Part shown: in pieces, positions 51,908 through 64,000 of the stretch
How positions within the stretch are numbered: the stretch's first letter is position 1
Layout of the letters: each line of letters begins with the position of its first letter
From: Lepidurus packardi
Lineage: Eukaryota; Arthropoda; Branchiopoda; Notostraca; Triopsidae
Direction of reading: 5' to 3'
Assembly: GCA_023053545.1 (NCBI GenBank)
Contig: JAKZAN010000001.1
Span: 13,408,024-13,472,023, forward strand
DNA: 64,000 nt
The notes under the pieces: model-generated
The model's database searches: none
What the model saw: only the letters and a program-made list of their open reading frames with translations
Told to the model about the DNA's origin: nothing
Position numbers and translations under genes: made by a program

Positions 51908-54260
51908 GGTTGAAAAGATGTATATAGTTTAATTTCATTTCCGTTTATGGCTGACTGGGTGGTAGGAATGACCCTTGACCTTCTCCAGCGAGACGAGCTA
52001 AGCTGGTGCTGGTGGAGCATGATATTGCTGGGAAAGAGAGACAAAAGGGCTTTTTGCTGCTACTGGATTAGAAGCAGCGAGTAAGAGCGCGATAGGTATA
52101 GATAGAAACCCTGTTCTATCCACCGCTGAATTGCACTCGACCGAAACTTTTCTATTTATTTTTCCTCAAGCCTACGTGTATGTCCTTTATCGATAATTCC
52201 CTCTCTGACCCCTTAATTGCTTCTATTGATCAGTGGTACTAAATGGCATCCGAGATATTCCGTAAGTCATGTTGCATTAACCCTCCCAAAGTTTCGCTTC
52301 CAGAGAGTATCGCCCCGATATATATATTTGCCCTTTTGGCGAAATGGGCGAAATGACCTTTTGCAAGATTCCCGGATTCTTAACCTCACTGTAAGATGTG
52401 TAAATATGTTAAGATGATAATCACGACGTTTATAAGAAGAGCAAGGCCATATAAGTCTTAAGTCGTAGGCTTCAGGAGCTATTAAAAGAGGGTACTAAGG
52501 CGACATGGACATGAAAATGCTATAAATATAGGGGTCAAAAAGAAGCTTATACAGATTGGCAGACGTCTTATAACGGGGCCCAGCAATGCGCGTAATGCCC
52601 CAATCCAAATCCGTATCCGTACATGTTTCTTGAAACAGCGAGCCCAAAGCCGTCTGTCTCCAGTGTGTCTTGTCCGTATGTCTGTTTTTGAAGGCACTTA
52701 TACTCGTTTCATGGAGTCTGGAAATTTGATTGCTTTTAACGTTTCATGCAGGTGACTCGGAAATCCGTCTCTGCGTCTGGATTTCCTGTTAGCGAAAGCG
52801 AAATAAAGGGAGAGTGTGTGAAGGTATATATTTTTGCGGTAACCATGCCAGGTTGGAATACGACCCTTTTCGTCTCCCAAGCAGCCACCCGTTATGGAAA
52901 CTAATATCTATCCATCTGGCAACCCCCCTTTTTGATTTCAGCTCTTCTCCTGATGAACATGAGGCTGATCGAAGGGCTTTGAAACACATTGCGGACAGAT
53001 GCCAGCAACTACAACTATACGACATAGCGACTTCGATGTTGATCATCAGCGTAGAAATAAGTTGTTGCGTGTCTTGCAACTTTTCTATTAAGTCCCTCCA
53101 TATAAGCTGGTCCCCGCTATTACGAGTAATTAGCTGCGTCAGGAAGGATGCCATACATGCAATCTGGAAAAGCCTGGAAACCCGAGGGAACTCTGGATAG
53201 ATGATGAGGGTGCATTTGTTGCAGGATAGAAACTGACGACATGACATCCATATCCACACACACACACATTACAAGAGCCCAAGTCCATGGGGATTGGGGA
53301 TTCTGCTACGGGACGATGCCTTTTACCTAAATGAAGAGCCTAACTAAGCTCATCCTACCCTAGAAAAGCTTTAGCTAACTGTAACTCGAAGGGAGAAGCT
53401 GCAGGGTTGGGTTCTACGTTGTGTAACCTCATCCGGCAAGCATCTTTGCCTGAAATTCGAGATCTTTCTCCGAGACCCCAAAAACCCAAGTAATAGGGTC
53501 TTAACAGTTGTGTATTATATATTTACGAGCACAACGTACCACATAAGCAAGTTCCTCTCCCTTAAAAACCTTGCCAGACAGTATGGCAAATTATATGCTT
53601 TGACATTTTATGATGGGCAAAATATTCAGGAAAAAAAGCGAAACCTTATCGGAGTGTTCAGGCGCTAGGCCCTTGCAATGCTTCAGAGAGACATAGTTAG
53701 AACACTTCCAAGGCTTCATTTTTTGGTTCACATGACAGTCAAGCTAATTAAATCAAAGTAAAAAATTGGGGATACTAACAGTGTAGAAAAATGTATCTAA
53801 AAAAAATTAAAGATATATTTGTGGCACATACGGGTGCGCGCTCGATATTATCACCACACAGTGTTGGCCAAGCCTTGCAAAAAAAGACGTTACATATTTA
53901 TTTGGACATCAACTTGAAGTTAGCAAGTGATTTTTTTACAATTTATATATATATTAAATATAGCCGTTTTTAAATGGCCCTTTTCTGCCAAGCGGTCGCT
54001 GAGAAACACGGGCAGGATAGCGATCAGGGCGCTTTTTGTTGACTACTTTTTAGCTGAACAATAACAGTAAACATGGAAACAAGGTCGTGTCACTTTCATA
54101 CGTCATCATGTAAGACTTAAGTAAGCGAAAACTGCAGTTCCGGGTAAACGTACTTAGAAACCATTACCCTATCGAATGAATGAAATTAAATTAATTAAAG
54201 AAACTATTTTATTCATTATTGCGTCGCTGCTCATTTCTCAGGCAAGCTCGGATAATGCTA

Positions 54261-54375
54261 ATCCTGCGTTCCACTGGCTGCACTGGTGCATTATGTTTCG
54301 CACTCAGTGTGTCAAACGCGTATATGCTTACACACTGAGTGCCAAAAAATATTGCACCAATGCAGCCAGTGGAAT
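54261..54375. repeat. Hairpin-forming inverted repeat, arms of about 50 bp
   Basis: TTCCACTGGCTGCA-TGGTGCA and GCACTCAGTGTGT in the left arm return inverted in the right arm with only a few mismatches and small gaps, around a loop of about 16 bases. The length fits either a small hairpin element or a miRNA-precursor-like fold. Confidence 0.75.
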
Positions 54376-57196
54376 TCGCTACAAGAGTGGCCTTTTTAGC
54401 TAGGGGCGCAAGGAATGTTGCACAAATATCTTTAAAAAAGTTTACATTTAAAAAAAAATATTTTTGAGCTCGAAAAGTCTTGCATACACACCTGGCGCAT
54501 ACGGGGCGGGGTGAGGTGTTTATTGTCGTTTTTCCCAACTCTTTCCAATTCTCCAAATGGGCGAAAAGGTAATGGATGGGCCTTGATGAGGTGTCAAATT
54601 GTAAGGGCGGGTTTCTGGGGCATTTAGCGACCTGTGGATGCTAATGACGCTGACGGTGAGGTCTGGGTTTGACAAATGACTTTTTTTTTCTAGTATTTTC
54701 ATGCTTCCCAAAGTCAGTGCAGACTTACAATAACTGCCAGACACGGCCTACCCTTTGAAACGTGTTCTTCTAAATAGGTTGTCAAAGTGTAAAGCAAATG
54801 AGGTCTTGCACACCTGCGACAATTAGATAGCCAGAGATCTTTTTTGGGGGGTAAAAACGTACTCTTTTTTTAAAAAAAAAAGAAACTTGGTTTAGAGTAC
54901 AATTTATGTACGTTCACATCCGGTTCACATCTACCTTTCATAATTTTCTTTGAAGCCCATTTTTTTCCACGGTGGAGGAAAAGAAGAAAAAAAGTGGCCA
55001 TCTTCGTCGCCTTTTATGATGCAGTCATATTCTCGCCTCTTGTTGAGCTGGTACAAGCCACACAGCCTGTAGCGCTTATTTGACTTCCCTTTTGCTCTGT
55101 CGAGTTTCGTTGTTGCTCTCTTTGGGCGCCCAGGCGAGTTTTGAATATGTGGCAGGAGCGTTGACGACAGCGACAACGACCTGTGCTTGGGACACCTTTT
55201 TGTCCCCCAACACCTTTGGCTATTCAAAGCAATAGAATTATTATTTATGAAAAGGAAGTCCCCGACAAAATTTTCAAAGGCCCCAGCCACATCAGCTCTT
55301 TTCCTTTGGCTCTCAAAAGTGTCCAGCGTAGTGTGAACTGTACAGTAGCTGTATATTATCACGATACTTTTTTATTTGAGGTTGGCTTCTTTTCTTGTAT
55401 AAAGGGCTGTGGATGGATTAAGAAGGTAGATAGCTAAGAATAAATTTTTAATAAAAATAAAAAGTTTGTGGGCGCTTTTTTAGCTGGGCCAGGAAGCGTG
55501 CATGACAAACGTAAATCACGATGCTTTTGATTCCGTCGGCTCCCGCGGAACGTGTTATCCCCTTTTCTGGGTTGAGGTGGGAAGAAGTCGAAGCGAAACC
55601 TGAATTGAATGTTGTAATGCAAGACAAAGAGGCGAGACAGGTACCATACCAAGTAAAGCGCGAGTTATGAGACAAATTTCAGGCTTAAGGAAAATAGGAA
55701 ATTCATAGGAAATTATTTCATGGACGTCTGGGAGTCTTGTTTTCCGTCAAAAACGACACATCTGTGTCTTGTCGAGGAGTTCTATGGATAGGCACGGAGT
55801 TTAACAATAGTCCCCCACCCCAAAAAGGGGGTGACAATTGGCATTTGACAACAATAAGGCAGATTCTACTTCTACGGTTGAATGAGGGGCGAGGGCGTGT
55901 GTGTGTACGGTTAGACGAGAGAGCAAGGGGTGAACATTCTCAATCCCTTGAATGTTGAATTGAGAAGACGAGTTCGCCCTGCATGGGTAGCACACACGAA
56001 TGAGTTCCAATTTGCCATGGCGGCTTGCCTATATAGTCGGCATCAAAAGGAAAATGGAGTTCTTTCCGAGAGTTGCAGTTGCGGGAGGCCCAAAATCTGT
56101 CTGGGCTGCATGGAGCCCCTCCGAAATAGGGGTGCAAAAACACTTTGTTGGTTAGGGTGAGCTATCAATAGCCAACTATACAGGATGGATTAGTCGCTTT
56201 TTCCAAAGTTAAGAGTGCATTCGTCGACCTAAAAATTCTTTTACTTAATACCCCCTGTAACCAAAAGCTTGAAACTGTTGTTCCTTCAAACTTTTTATTT
56301 ATTTTTCGTTATATCTCAGTATATTGGGTATAATGTATAGACTTACTTACTACACATTGTAGCGAAATTGGGTAGAATTTAATGTAGAATTTATACACTT
56401 ATTTCATAGCTTGCTAATACATATAGTTACCAGTACATCTATCATTTTTAAATGGAGTTAGTATACTTTGTTTCTTTACGGACGAATATATTATACGAAG
56501 GTGGAGAAAATAAATTTTAGAAAAGTAAATAAAATAAATATTGGATTAATTTGCTTTTAAAAATTGAGTAAGTTCGAAATATGGGTTGTTTTCAGGCAAT
56601 ATCAACATGTATTTTGGCTTATGGTAAAACTCATATTCAGTCATTTTTTGCGCCTGAAACACAAAAAGACAATTTTTTTTTTTTTTTTTTTACTTACAGC
56701 TGTTTTTCACAGTTACGTAATGTACACACCTAACTATAGTTATACACTGCTCAAGTGCTGATATTTTTGGTAAGTAAAGGAAAAGGGGTGCTGTGCAGAC
56801 TGCAGTCGGATAAACGTCAAATTTTGTTTGGGCTCTCCCAATTCGAATCCAAATAGAGCTAGATCAACACTAAAAGAATCCGACAACAAGTTTTTAAGGA
56901 CAAGGTTTTCAATCAATCCATCGACGAGGAAAAGGTAAGAAAAAGGGCAATAAGGAAGCGTAAGGATATGTTTTGGGGTGTGTAAAATCTTTACATGTAT
57001 ACGAGGAGGTGAAAATTTTTCGGTTCCATAAGGAAGGTTTAAAACATGTGTGACTTTGAACAAATTTGGACAGGGAAAAACAAGTACCACACAAAAGGAC
57101 ACAGTTGTGCGACAGCACGCGCTTTCTTTTTCTGTTTTCGCGACAAAATAACATTCCATTCCCAAGTCAGGAACATAAAGACGCTAAAAATGAGCT

Positions 57197-60100
57197 TCAC
57201 AAAACTTGGAACTTGGCGTCGTATTCAGCCAAGCAGTCGACAGATGAGTTGTGTGGAGGATGACCTGGAACACTGACGGCGGCAGCAGCAGCCGAGCGAG
57301 CAGCATGGTGGGCGTGGTGATGATGGGCGTAACTCTGATTGCCCAAGTACGCACTGCCCATGGACATGGCCTACACATAACAATGATGTCTAATGATTGG
57401 GGCTTTTTCTCTTAATTTTAAAAATAATAGGGTTCGATGCAATAATAGACAGGAGGAGTATTCGTGCAGAAATTGGAGGAAATTGGATTGGCAGCAGCCG
57501 AGGAAGATGCATTGTTGTAGGATGCAGGGCTTACCTGGTGATTAAAATTGGTCATGGGATGGGCGTGGCCATTGCCATTCAAGGTGGCATAGTCCATGTT
57601 GCCGTAGTACGAGCCGTAGTTTTGGCTCGAGTACCCGGCATTGTTGGCGACCGCATTCATGACATGCGAGTGATGCGTTTGGTGCATCAAGTTAGCGCTG
57701 TTGGGCGTCACCGAGCCACCGTTGGGGGAGAGGTTCTTGGCGCTGGTCAAGTACGACGCTCGTTGCATGCAGGAAGGCGTGGCGGACATGGAACTGCCCA
57801 TGTGGAAGTCGGGCGTTAAAGTGGGCGTGTTCCAGAACGGGTTCATGTTGTAATGGGTAGCTGCGGCTGTGGAATCGTTGTACGCGGCCGATAAGGGCAT
57901 GCTATGATGCGGGAGGGACAACGGAGGCGTGGCTGACGACACAGACGGTGTGGTGGAGGACGACGGGGTTTGGGGCGAGGAAAGGGGTAAATTACTGTCC
58001 TGCTGTTGGGACCCCTTGTTATTGTTGTAAAGACCTCCGGCAGTGGATAAATGGCCGATGGAGTTGTTGTTAGGCGTGTTGGAGGCGGACGAAGAGGAAC
58101 CGTGCGAGGGCGTATCTCGCGGACTGTGATGCGTACCTTTGGCCGAGACAGCCCCCAACAAGGACGCGTTGTTGGCCAGATGCAAGGCATTGTTGCTGGA
58201 AGTTACGACGTTGTTCGGAGGAGAAGTCGGCGGGGATTTCAGTTTCTTCGCTGGACGATGAGTTGTACTACCAGAAGACTTCGTGCTGGCAGAATGGTTC
58301 GAACCACTATTGTTGTTCGCGTTTGCTTGCTGCTGCTGAGCTTGCTGGCGGCACTTGGCTCGACGGTTCTTAAACCAAACCTTTTTCCCGAAAAAGAAAA
58401 GAAAAAATGAATTAAATAGGAAAAAAGCAAGGAAAACTTCTCGCAATGGCAAATAATTGACTAGTCATTCTTAAAGCTAATTTCTGGAAGGGTTCCTTCT
58501 CATTTAGCGTTAGGAAAACTTTGTTGACAACAATAACGAAACCGTAAAAGGTTCCACGCAGTATAGGATTGATTTCCATAGGAAGCGAATTTCGTAAAAA
58601 AAACGAAAAGATTTGAGTACAAATCGATTAACTTTTCGTAGAGCTGTCATCCACGTCGTTAGTAAAGAAGTAAAGCACAGTGTGTAAGGAAGTAGCGCTT
58701 TTTTTTCTTTAAAATGTTATATTTAGATGATAATTATCGAATGGGGAGCTTAAAAATGTTTGCTCGAGGAAGGAAGGAAAGCTGAGAAATACAAGGATAT
58801 TTTTTATGGATGTTCATATTTCCCTAGGCTACGAAACTTTGACAGAAAGGGGTTCCAAAAGATGGCAAGAGTTTTTGGGGTCCAAAAAGCCATCTCGTTT
58901 AAGCATTCATGGGACCCTATGTATAGCAGTTTCCATTCATTCCTCACTTGGTGGTTTTTCTATAGAAAACCTCGGAGGAGCTATAATGTGTGTGCACAGC
59001 CAATATTGACTCGGTACATACTAGCGGCATAGCATACACCACAGCACATCGATATCGACACAAGCTGCCTCTCTTTACGTCAAATGTGCGCTAAGGGAGT
59101 CGTTAGAGATGAGGTTCCCCCTATATACAGCTTCATTTCCCTCATTTACGCTTATAGAAGAGTGTTGGAGCAAATTGAGACATCGAAGGTACGCTATTAA
59201 GGTTACACGTATACCCGGATTCCCCACAAACACAACTTTCACAATTACTTGTTCTCGGAAATCGACCGTGTTTATCTAGGCTTACTTCAAGTTAAATACC
59301 AAGTAAAACAGTTGTATAACGAACTAATAAGGCCCTGTCTTACACAACAAGCTGATGAAACTTGTTATGTCACAACATGACGAAACTTTCGCAATGATAA
59401 AGGGCAGTCAACTAGCAGTACAATGCCATATGAAACGTATCAGTAGATACGTTCAGTAGATATGTTTAATCGTAAATAAGTTATTATGTAAAGATACTAA
59501 AGCTTTCTAATAACTAAAGATATTAAACTTGATTTATTTATTAATCAAAGGTATCTTATTGACAAGGTTAATGGGCAATCACCTAGCAATGAAACACATA
59601 ATGTACCATATCAAGTTATTAACTAAAGATCAACTAAGGATATCTTAATAATCAATTGACAGATGTATCAACAACAACTAACTAACAAATCAAGTAGGGA
59701 CATTATTGATCATTACATATTTGAGTTAGAAAGATTTGGCAAAATGAATGCAGGCTATACATAAATACTAATAATGTGGCAGGTAAAATCAGAAATGCTG
59801 AATAAATGTTCTTAAAAAAAAAATAAAACAGGTTCTCCTTACTAAATAAGCGTCTGCAACAGCAAAGATAATTAATGATTCAAAGTTCGCTTACCTGCAC
59901 TCGGGATTCAGGCAAATTAATCTTGAGAGCTACTTCTTCTCGCATGAAGATATCCGGGTACCGCGTTTTGCCGAACAAGGACTCTAACACGTCCAACTGG
60001 CCTCGACTAAACGTAGTGCGTTCTCGACGTTGCTTCCGCACGCCCCCGCCTAAGAATTCCATTTCGCTTGTTAGAAATACTGAAACGCAATCATTACAAT

Positions 60101-60666
60101 TGATTGAACAACTCTGGCCTTAGTAACACGTAAGAAAACAGAAAAAAACACAGCCAGATTGCGGTACAGGTGTAAATGAATATCCAAAGTAGATATTGTA
60201 AAGTTTTTTCCCGGTGAGGCCGTAAAGTTCTCTTGAGCTCTTTCATATCAAGGGACTCCCTACTGGACTGGAAATTTTGCTGTCAACTGCCGCACGATTT
60301 ATACGATTCATTCTCTTAGGAAAAGCTATGACTGTCTCGCTACAACTATAAATCATTACCAAAGTGGAACATGCACCACAATGCTGACAAAGGGGGAAAT
60401 ATAAGTAACACAAGCGAAACAGAAACAATAGGAGTAAAAGTGTGTTTACCGTAAAGTGAGCTCGAACCGGGCGAGTATCCGACCGCCGAATGCAACCCAG
60501 CAGCGGCGGCTGCGGCAGCCGCGTGATGTTCTGCGGCCATAGCCGCGTGATGCGACGGCATGCCGGCCGTCAATCCGGCCATGTGATGCATCCCCATGTT
60601 CATTCCCATATTCACTCCCATATTGACAGCACTGTAAGGGCTCCCTTTGGTGGTCAAGTACGCCAT
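57197..60666 (-). CDS. otx: Otx/orthodenticle homeobox protein, paralogue B
   Basis: Exons on the minus strand: 60666-60450, 60049-59895, 58380-57535 and 57370-57197, total 463 residues with consistent phases (1, 0, 0). The start [12 protein letters not shown] corresponds to the MSYLKQPPY start of vertebrate OTX. It lies three bases inside an exon (acceptor 60670), so a 5' UTR exon exists upstream. Residues 10-72 are Met/His/Ala-rich. The homeodomain (79-138) has [15 protein letters not shown] and [12 protein letters not shown] with Lys at position 50, and is split after RVQ. Then come a Gln/Asn/Ser-rich stretch, SCMQRASYL (Otx SCMQRS motif), [19 protein letters not shown] and the tail [14 protein letters not shown], matching the conserved KFQVL ending. 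It is a nuclear transcription factor; orthologues pattern the anterior head, brain and photoreceptors. The frame continuing past the donor at 57534 is intron. Confidence 0.93.
57371..57534 (-). other. Otx-B last intron (164 bp)
   Basis: Donor CACCAG|GTAAGC and acceptor TTATGTGTAG, phase 0. Read-through from exon 3 would add a plausible-looking Ala/Ser/Asn-rich frame ending at 57418, but only the spliced form reaches the KFQVL tail. Confidence 0.75.
58381..59894 (-). other. Otx-B intron inside the homeobox
   Basis: 1.5 kb, splitting the homeodomain after position 46 as in Otx-A, where the same intron is only 69 bp. A/T-rich in its 59.3-59.8 kb part with repeated CAACTA/TATCTT words. No gene recognised. 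Confidence 0.7.
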
Positions 60667-61807
60667 CCGCTAACAAGATCACACAATCTGATGCAGAAGT
60701 TTTCACGGTCACGTCACGGCGGTCCTAAGGTTGATATAAACACGAGATCCCAATTAAAGTATATTTTCCGCAATGGCAAAACTTTCACTTGGCTATCAAA
60801 GTTTGGAATTAATGAAATTAATCCCACTAACAAACTTCTGTTGGTTTAGAGTCAGAGTCCAGAGTGTTGGAAAGTAAAGCTTGGATTTGTGGAGTAATCC
60901 GCAGTCAAATCCTTTACTTGCGTCTGTCAAGAGCTAAGGTTGACCAGCAACTAAGTTACTCCTTCACACCTGGGGGGGGGAGGGGGTTGAGGGGATTGTT
61001 GGGATTGCCAGCAAACCCGAGAGATAGAAAGAGAGAGAGAGTGATACGTTCTTCAATGTTGTATGGAACTATGCACTATGATAGTTTCAGACCTTCTCTT
61101 GCCACTGTCGGCTAGGGAACTGACATGACGGGCAGCCAATTTGTATACTAGGAAATAAGGGAGAACCCTCTCAATACACAACAGGCATATTTTTCTTGAC
61201 CTGTGGGCTAATTTGAGGGTTCCCTCTTTTCTGGAAAAATGAAAATATTTTTTGGTAACAAAAAAAGAGGCCGAAGTGGAAGGGCGCCAGCAACCTGAAA
61301 AGATTACGCTGGCGGAAGTAGCCGTTCCCTGGGTTAATGTCACTGTTCAAAAGTATGGAGCAAACTCTGCCAGTTAAAAGATGAAACTGTCAAATGTCAC
61401 CTGTCAGAAATTGTGACGAGTATAGGTGCCGGGAAGGATTTGCTCGGCCTCTAAAGGCCTACGCTAGGGCTGGCCATAGCGCCATGTCTCCCAAGAAAAG
61501 CTCAAGCAGAAGAACCCAAACGCGAGAATAGTTCCAAGTTTCTGGCCAGAACAGGTTAGGTGTCCGTCAAACGGAAGCAATAGTGTTTTCCCAGGACATT
61601 TCTATCGACCGTCATCTCACCTGGAACTTTCAAAGTTTTAGCCAAACTGGCTGAACTTCCCATGGGGAAATCTATGCAATTCTGTCAGGTTAGAAAGGGG
61701 GTCTGTGCCCAGTTGGAGACAGGTTAAAAGGTCAGCCAAAAAAAAAAGAAAAAATTATTGAAGCCTTGAAAACAGTTTCTAATGGGTCGAAAACGTTTCG
61801 AAGGTTA

Positions 61808-61912
61808 CTAGGCCATTTGTATTACGAAACTATTGCTGTACTTTCGTTCCTTTGCTGCACTAGGCCATTTGTATTACGAAAAAGCATTGCTGCCCTTTGG
61901 TTTCTTTGTTAC
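61808..61912. repeat. 52-bp tandem duplication
   Basis: Two adjacent units, each starting CTAGGCCATTTGTATTACGA and ending in a T-rich GTTCCTTTG/TTTCTTTG stretch. Confidence 0.8.
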
Positions 61913-63660
61913 ATAATATATGCAATATCAATTTCCATGTTTTAACATAGATTGAATCTTACATCTGCATTGCACCTGGACTTACTAAATTTTCCAAACG
62001 CATCTTTCTAATTTTATTTTTTAGAAGGCACTGAATGGGAACAAACCATAGCCTTAGTAAGTGGCACAAGGTGGATTGAAAAATTGCATACGCAATTAAG
62101 GGATTGTAGTGATTTGTCCTGTACTGATCGGGACAACGGTTGGGGCATCAAATAATGGGGTGAAAGGTCAGCAGGAGGGAAAGCTGCAGCTATGCTTGGT
62201 GGGAGCCTCCCCGCCGGTTTCGATGACAGCTGCCAGTTTGCCAGCCTACTGTGTACTGGTACTATACCTAACTGATTCTCGGGCACTTTTACCATTTTCG
62301 GTATATACACCCACCCATCCAGCCAAAATCAAGGCGCGGTGATGAAGGGCAAACTAAGGAAATTTGGGCAGGCAAGAAACTGCCGAAGCAAAATTTTATC
62401 GCAAAGATGTTTAACTTTTTTTTTTAATATCAAGTTAAAACTAAATAGGTAAATAAAGAAGGGTCAAGAAGGTTAAATAGAGAGTAATGTGAAGCACACG
62501 TTCCATTGCTACCTCCTGGGTCGACAGATAATCAGCTTCATCATGACCCCCATGTGCTAATTATGACATTAAGCCCTTACCTATTGTTGCCTAACGTCAC
62601 TAGAGAATGTTTGGTTTCCTGCTGCTCCTTTTTTGCGTAATTTTCTCTTTCTCTCAGGTAGATGTGTTTTTTATGTTTCGATCTGATGACTTGGGAGGGA
62701 AAGGAGTTCACAAGAATGTAAGCAACGTATAGTCAAATCTTGCTACCGTATGACCTTTTCTCTGAATTTCCAAGGTCAGTTAGGTTAGAATTAACCTGTC
62801 GTCAAGTGATATGCGTGTCTCACGGGGCAAATTTCATCACGTTAATTTCTCAAGTAATTTCAGCCTAACCTTCTTGCTTGAAACTAGTAAGAAAGGAAAG
62901 GGATAGGACTAGAATTTCTGGGAAAAGGCTAGAGGCTCCCACTGTCTAATGCAATTTGCATGGTTCGACGGCAAATTGCATTGGAGGGTATTCCTTTTAA
63001 GGGAATCAAGGTTTATCCTTTCATCGTTTTCGGGTTATTCGCCTAATCAAGTTTAACTGGATTCGGAAATCTTTCAAAAGGGATGAAAGCGTACGCCGGT
63101 AATTTGAACGCACGGACAATTAACATGGTAAGGTGATATCAGAACTTTGCGTTATGATGGGAAAGCGTATTAGGAGTGTAACAAACCGTGGGAAATTAGT
63201 TGGGAATTAAAAAGGAAAGAGGAACTAAAAATCCAAGGCAGGATTTCACGAGAAGAACGGAAGGAAGGAACTAGCGGCTTTGCGGTTTTGTTTTTGTGTG
63301 AAAGCTTAACTAAACAAAAGATTTGGCTGTCTTTCCGCCGACTCTTGATTCAGTTCCGGTTAGGTCAGGGTTAGTGTGTGCGATACGGGATGCTGCGGGG
63401 GAAGCCAGGGTGAGGACAGGGAACCCCTTTTAATTTGTTGTGTTTCGTTAGAATTGTCTGCATGGTTGCCGCTATATGTCGTGAGAAGTTGGGAACCTAT
63501 TAAATGGCGTAATTCGTACCCAGCAACTGTCAAAGCGTCCGTATACCTGACCTGTTGAGGTATCTCGCGGGTGCGATATGTCCGATACGGTATACAATGC
63601 ATTTTTGCATTCTGCTCAACAAATTCACGACCGAGATCACTACAATGCGTATTCCGTAGT

Positions 63661-64000
63661 AACATGTCAAATCAACGCGCTACAACAGTGATATAGCGCG
63701 TGTCCCAGAGATGGATCGTAATGCTCAAATGGTCAAAGATTCTTTGTTGCAAATAACAGCACTGAAGTAACAAATTTGTTCGTTTGATTAAGCAAAGATG
63801 CACTTGGCAACTAGGAGCATCACCATGTTCAACGCGTTACAACAATGAAATAGCCTGGATCGACTGCTCAAATGGTCGAAGATTCTTTCTTGAAGATAAC
63901 TCCAAGTTCCTTGGCACTGGGGTAATATCTTTGCCCGTTTGTTGAAACCAGGACTTGTGTAAATGGCAACAAGAAGTGTCACCATGTTAAACACTAACAG
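63661..64000. repeat. Tandem repeat of about 160 bp, continuing past the right edge
   Basis: Units start near 63661, 63823 and 63981 with (C)CATGTTAAA/CATGTCAAA-type words followed by CAACGCG(C/T)TACAACA, and share GCTCAAATGGTC-AAGATTCTTT, CACTTGGC/CTTGGCAC and ATGGCAAC/TTGGCAAC. Only two units are complete. Diverged copies suggest an old minisatellite. Confidence 0.7.

Larger units (their letters stand above)
47615..57196. other. Otx-A to Otx-B interval
   Basis: 9.6 kb between the two homeobox genes. No open frame resembles a known protein; the longest (about 158-166 codons near 48.4-48.9 and 52.8-53.3 kb) have no domain and overlap frames on the other strand. The region holds a 127-bp tandem duplication, a CpG-rich palindrome, a hairpin-forming inverted repeat, TAATCC words at about 48.55, 48.95 and 49.22 kb, and a perfect donor-like site at 50932. 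It is probably 5' exon and enhancer space for Otx-A and 3' flank of Otx-B. Confidence 0.5.
60670..64000. other. Upstream flank of Otx-B
   Basis: 3.3 kb with the Otx-B intron or promoter at its left end. Open frames up to about 100 codons show no known domain. It contains a short G-run and GAGA stretch near 60.97-61.04 kb, a TAATCC at 60895, a 52-bp doublet at 61.8 kb and a tandem repeat of about 160 bp at the right edge. Otherwise nothing recognised. Confidence 0.5.

Noticed and set aside
52789..53265. 158-codon open frame (minus) overlapping a 128-codon frame (plus)
   Set aside because: No recognisable domain, overlapping frames on both strands, and no supporting splice pattern; likely chance.
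54931..55362. 143-codon open frame (minus) with a basic middle part
   Set aside because: I see no family resemblance and no splice context; could at most be part of an unknown transcript.
57418..57534. Extension of the Otx-B exon 3 frame to a stop at 57418
   Set aside because: A strong donor (CAG|GTAAGC) ends the exon, and the next exon supplies the conserved KFQVL tail, so this is retained-intron sequence.

Overview
The window is metazoan nuclear DNA. Every recognised gene is split by GT-AG introns, many only about 50-130 bp long, and the flanking DNA is A+T-rich with frequent homopolymer runs. Two Otx/orthodenticle homeobox genes, TTAGGTT-type repeat stretches and an orphan class C receptor of the GPR158/179 kind suggest an invertebrate, most likely an arthropod. 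I cannot place it more closely from sequence alone.

Layout. (1) 1-29.9 kb, minus strand: the 5' part of a GPR158/GPR179-like receptor gene. Five coding exons (708 aa) carry a signal peptide, a long disordered N-terminus, a Cache-like ectodomain, a Cys-rich EGF-like region and the first membrane helix. The other membrane helices lie beyond the left edge. Intron 1 is 21.6 kb and holds three copies of a foldback/MITE-like repeat and a tandem repeat beside the exon 1 donor. (2) 33.5-35.6 kb: two housekeeping genes head to head, ribosomal protein L13 (minus) and DAD1, an oligosaccharyltransferase subunit (plus). (3) 36.4-43.2 kb, plus strand: EHBP1 in 14 or 15 exons, with NT-C2, calponin-homology and bMERB domains, one NPF motif and a C-terminal CaaX box. 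(4) 43.8-60.7 kb, minus strand: two tandem Otx genes, here called Otx-A (43.8-47.2 kb) and Otx-B (57.2-60.7 kb). Each has a K50 homeodomain split by an intron after RVQ and a separate last exon coding an Otx tail. (5) 60.7-64 kb: upstream flank of Otx-B with short tandem repeats, including a repeat of about 160 bp running off the right edge.

How the parts relate. EHBP1 lies tail to tail with Otx-A, 586 bp between stop codons. EHBP1 and OTX1 are also neighbours on human 2p15, so this looks like an ancient linkage in which EHBP1 introns may hold Otx regulatory DNA. The two Otx genes share an unusual homeodomain helix 1 (FSRGQ instead of FTRAQ) but use different synonymous codons, which suggests an old tandem duplication. 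The roughly 10 kb between them and the EHBP1 introns are the best places to look for regulatory elements.

Limits: all exon models come from reading splice signals and from family similarity. 5' UTR exons, poly(A) sites and transcription starts are mostly unresolved. I recognised no tRNA, rRNA, CRISPR, transposase or reverse-transcriptase gene and no clearly new multi-gene system.
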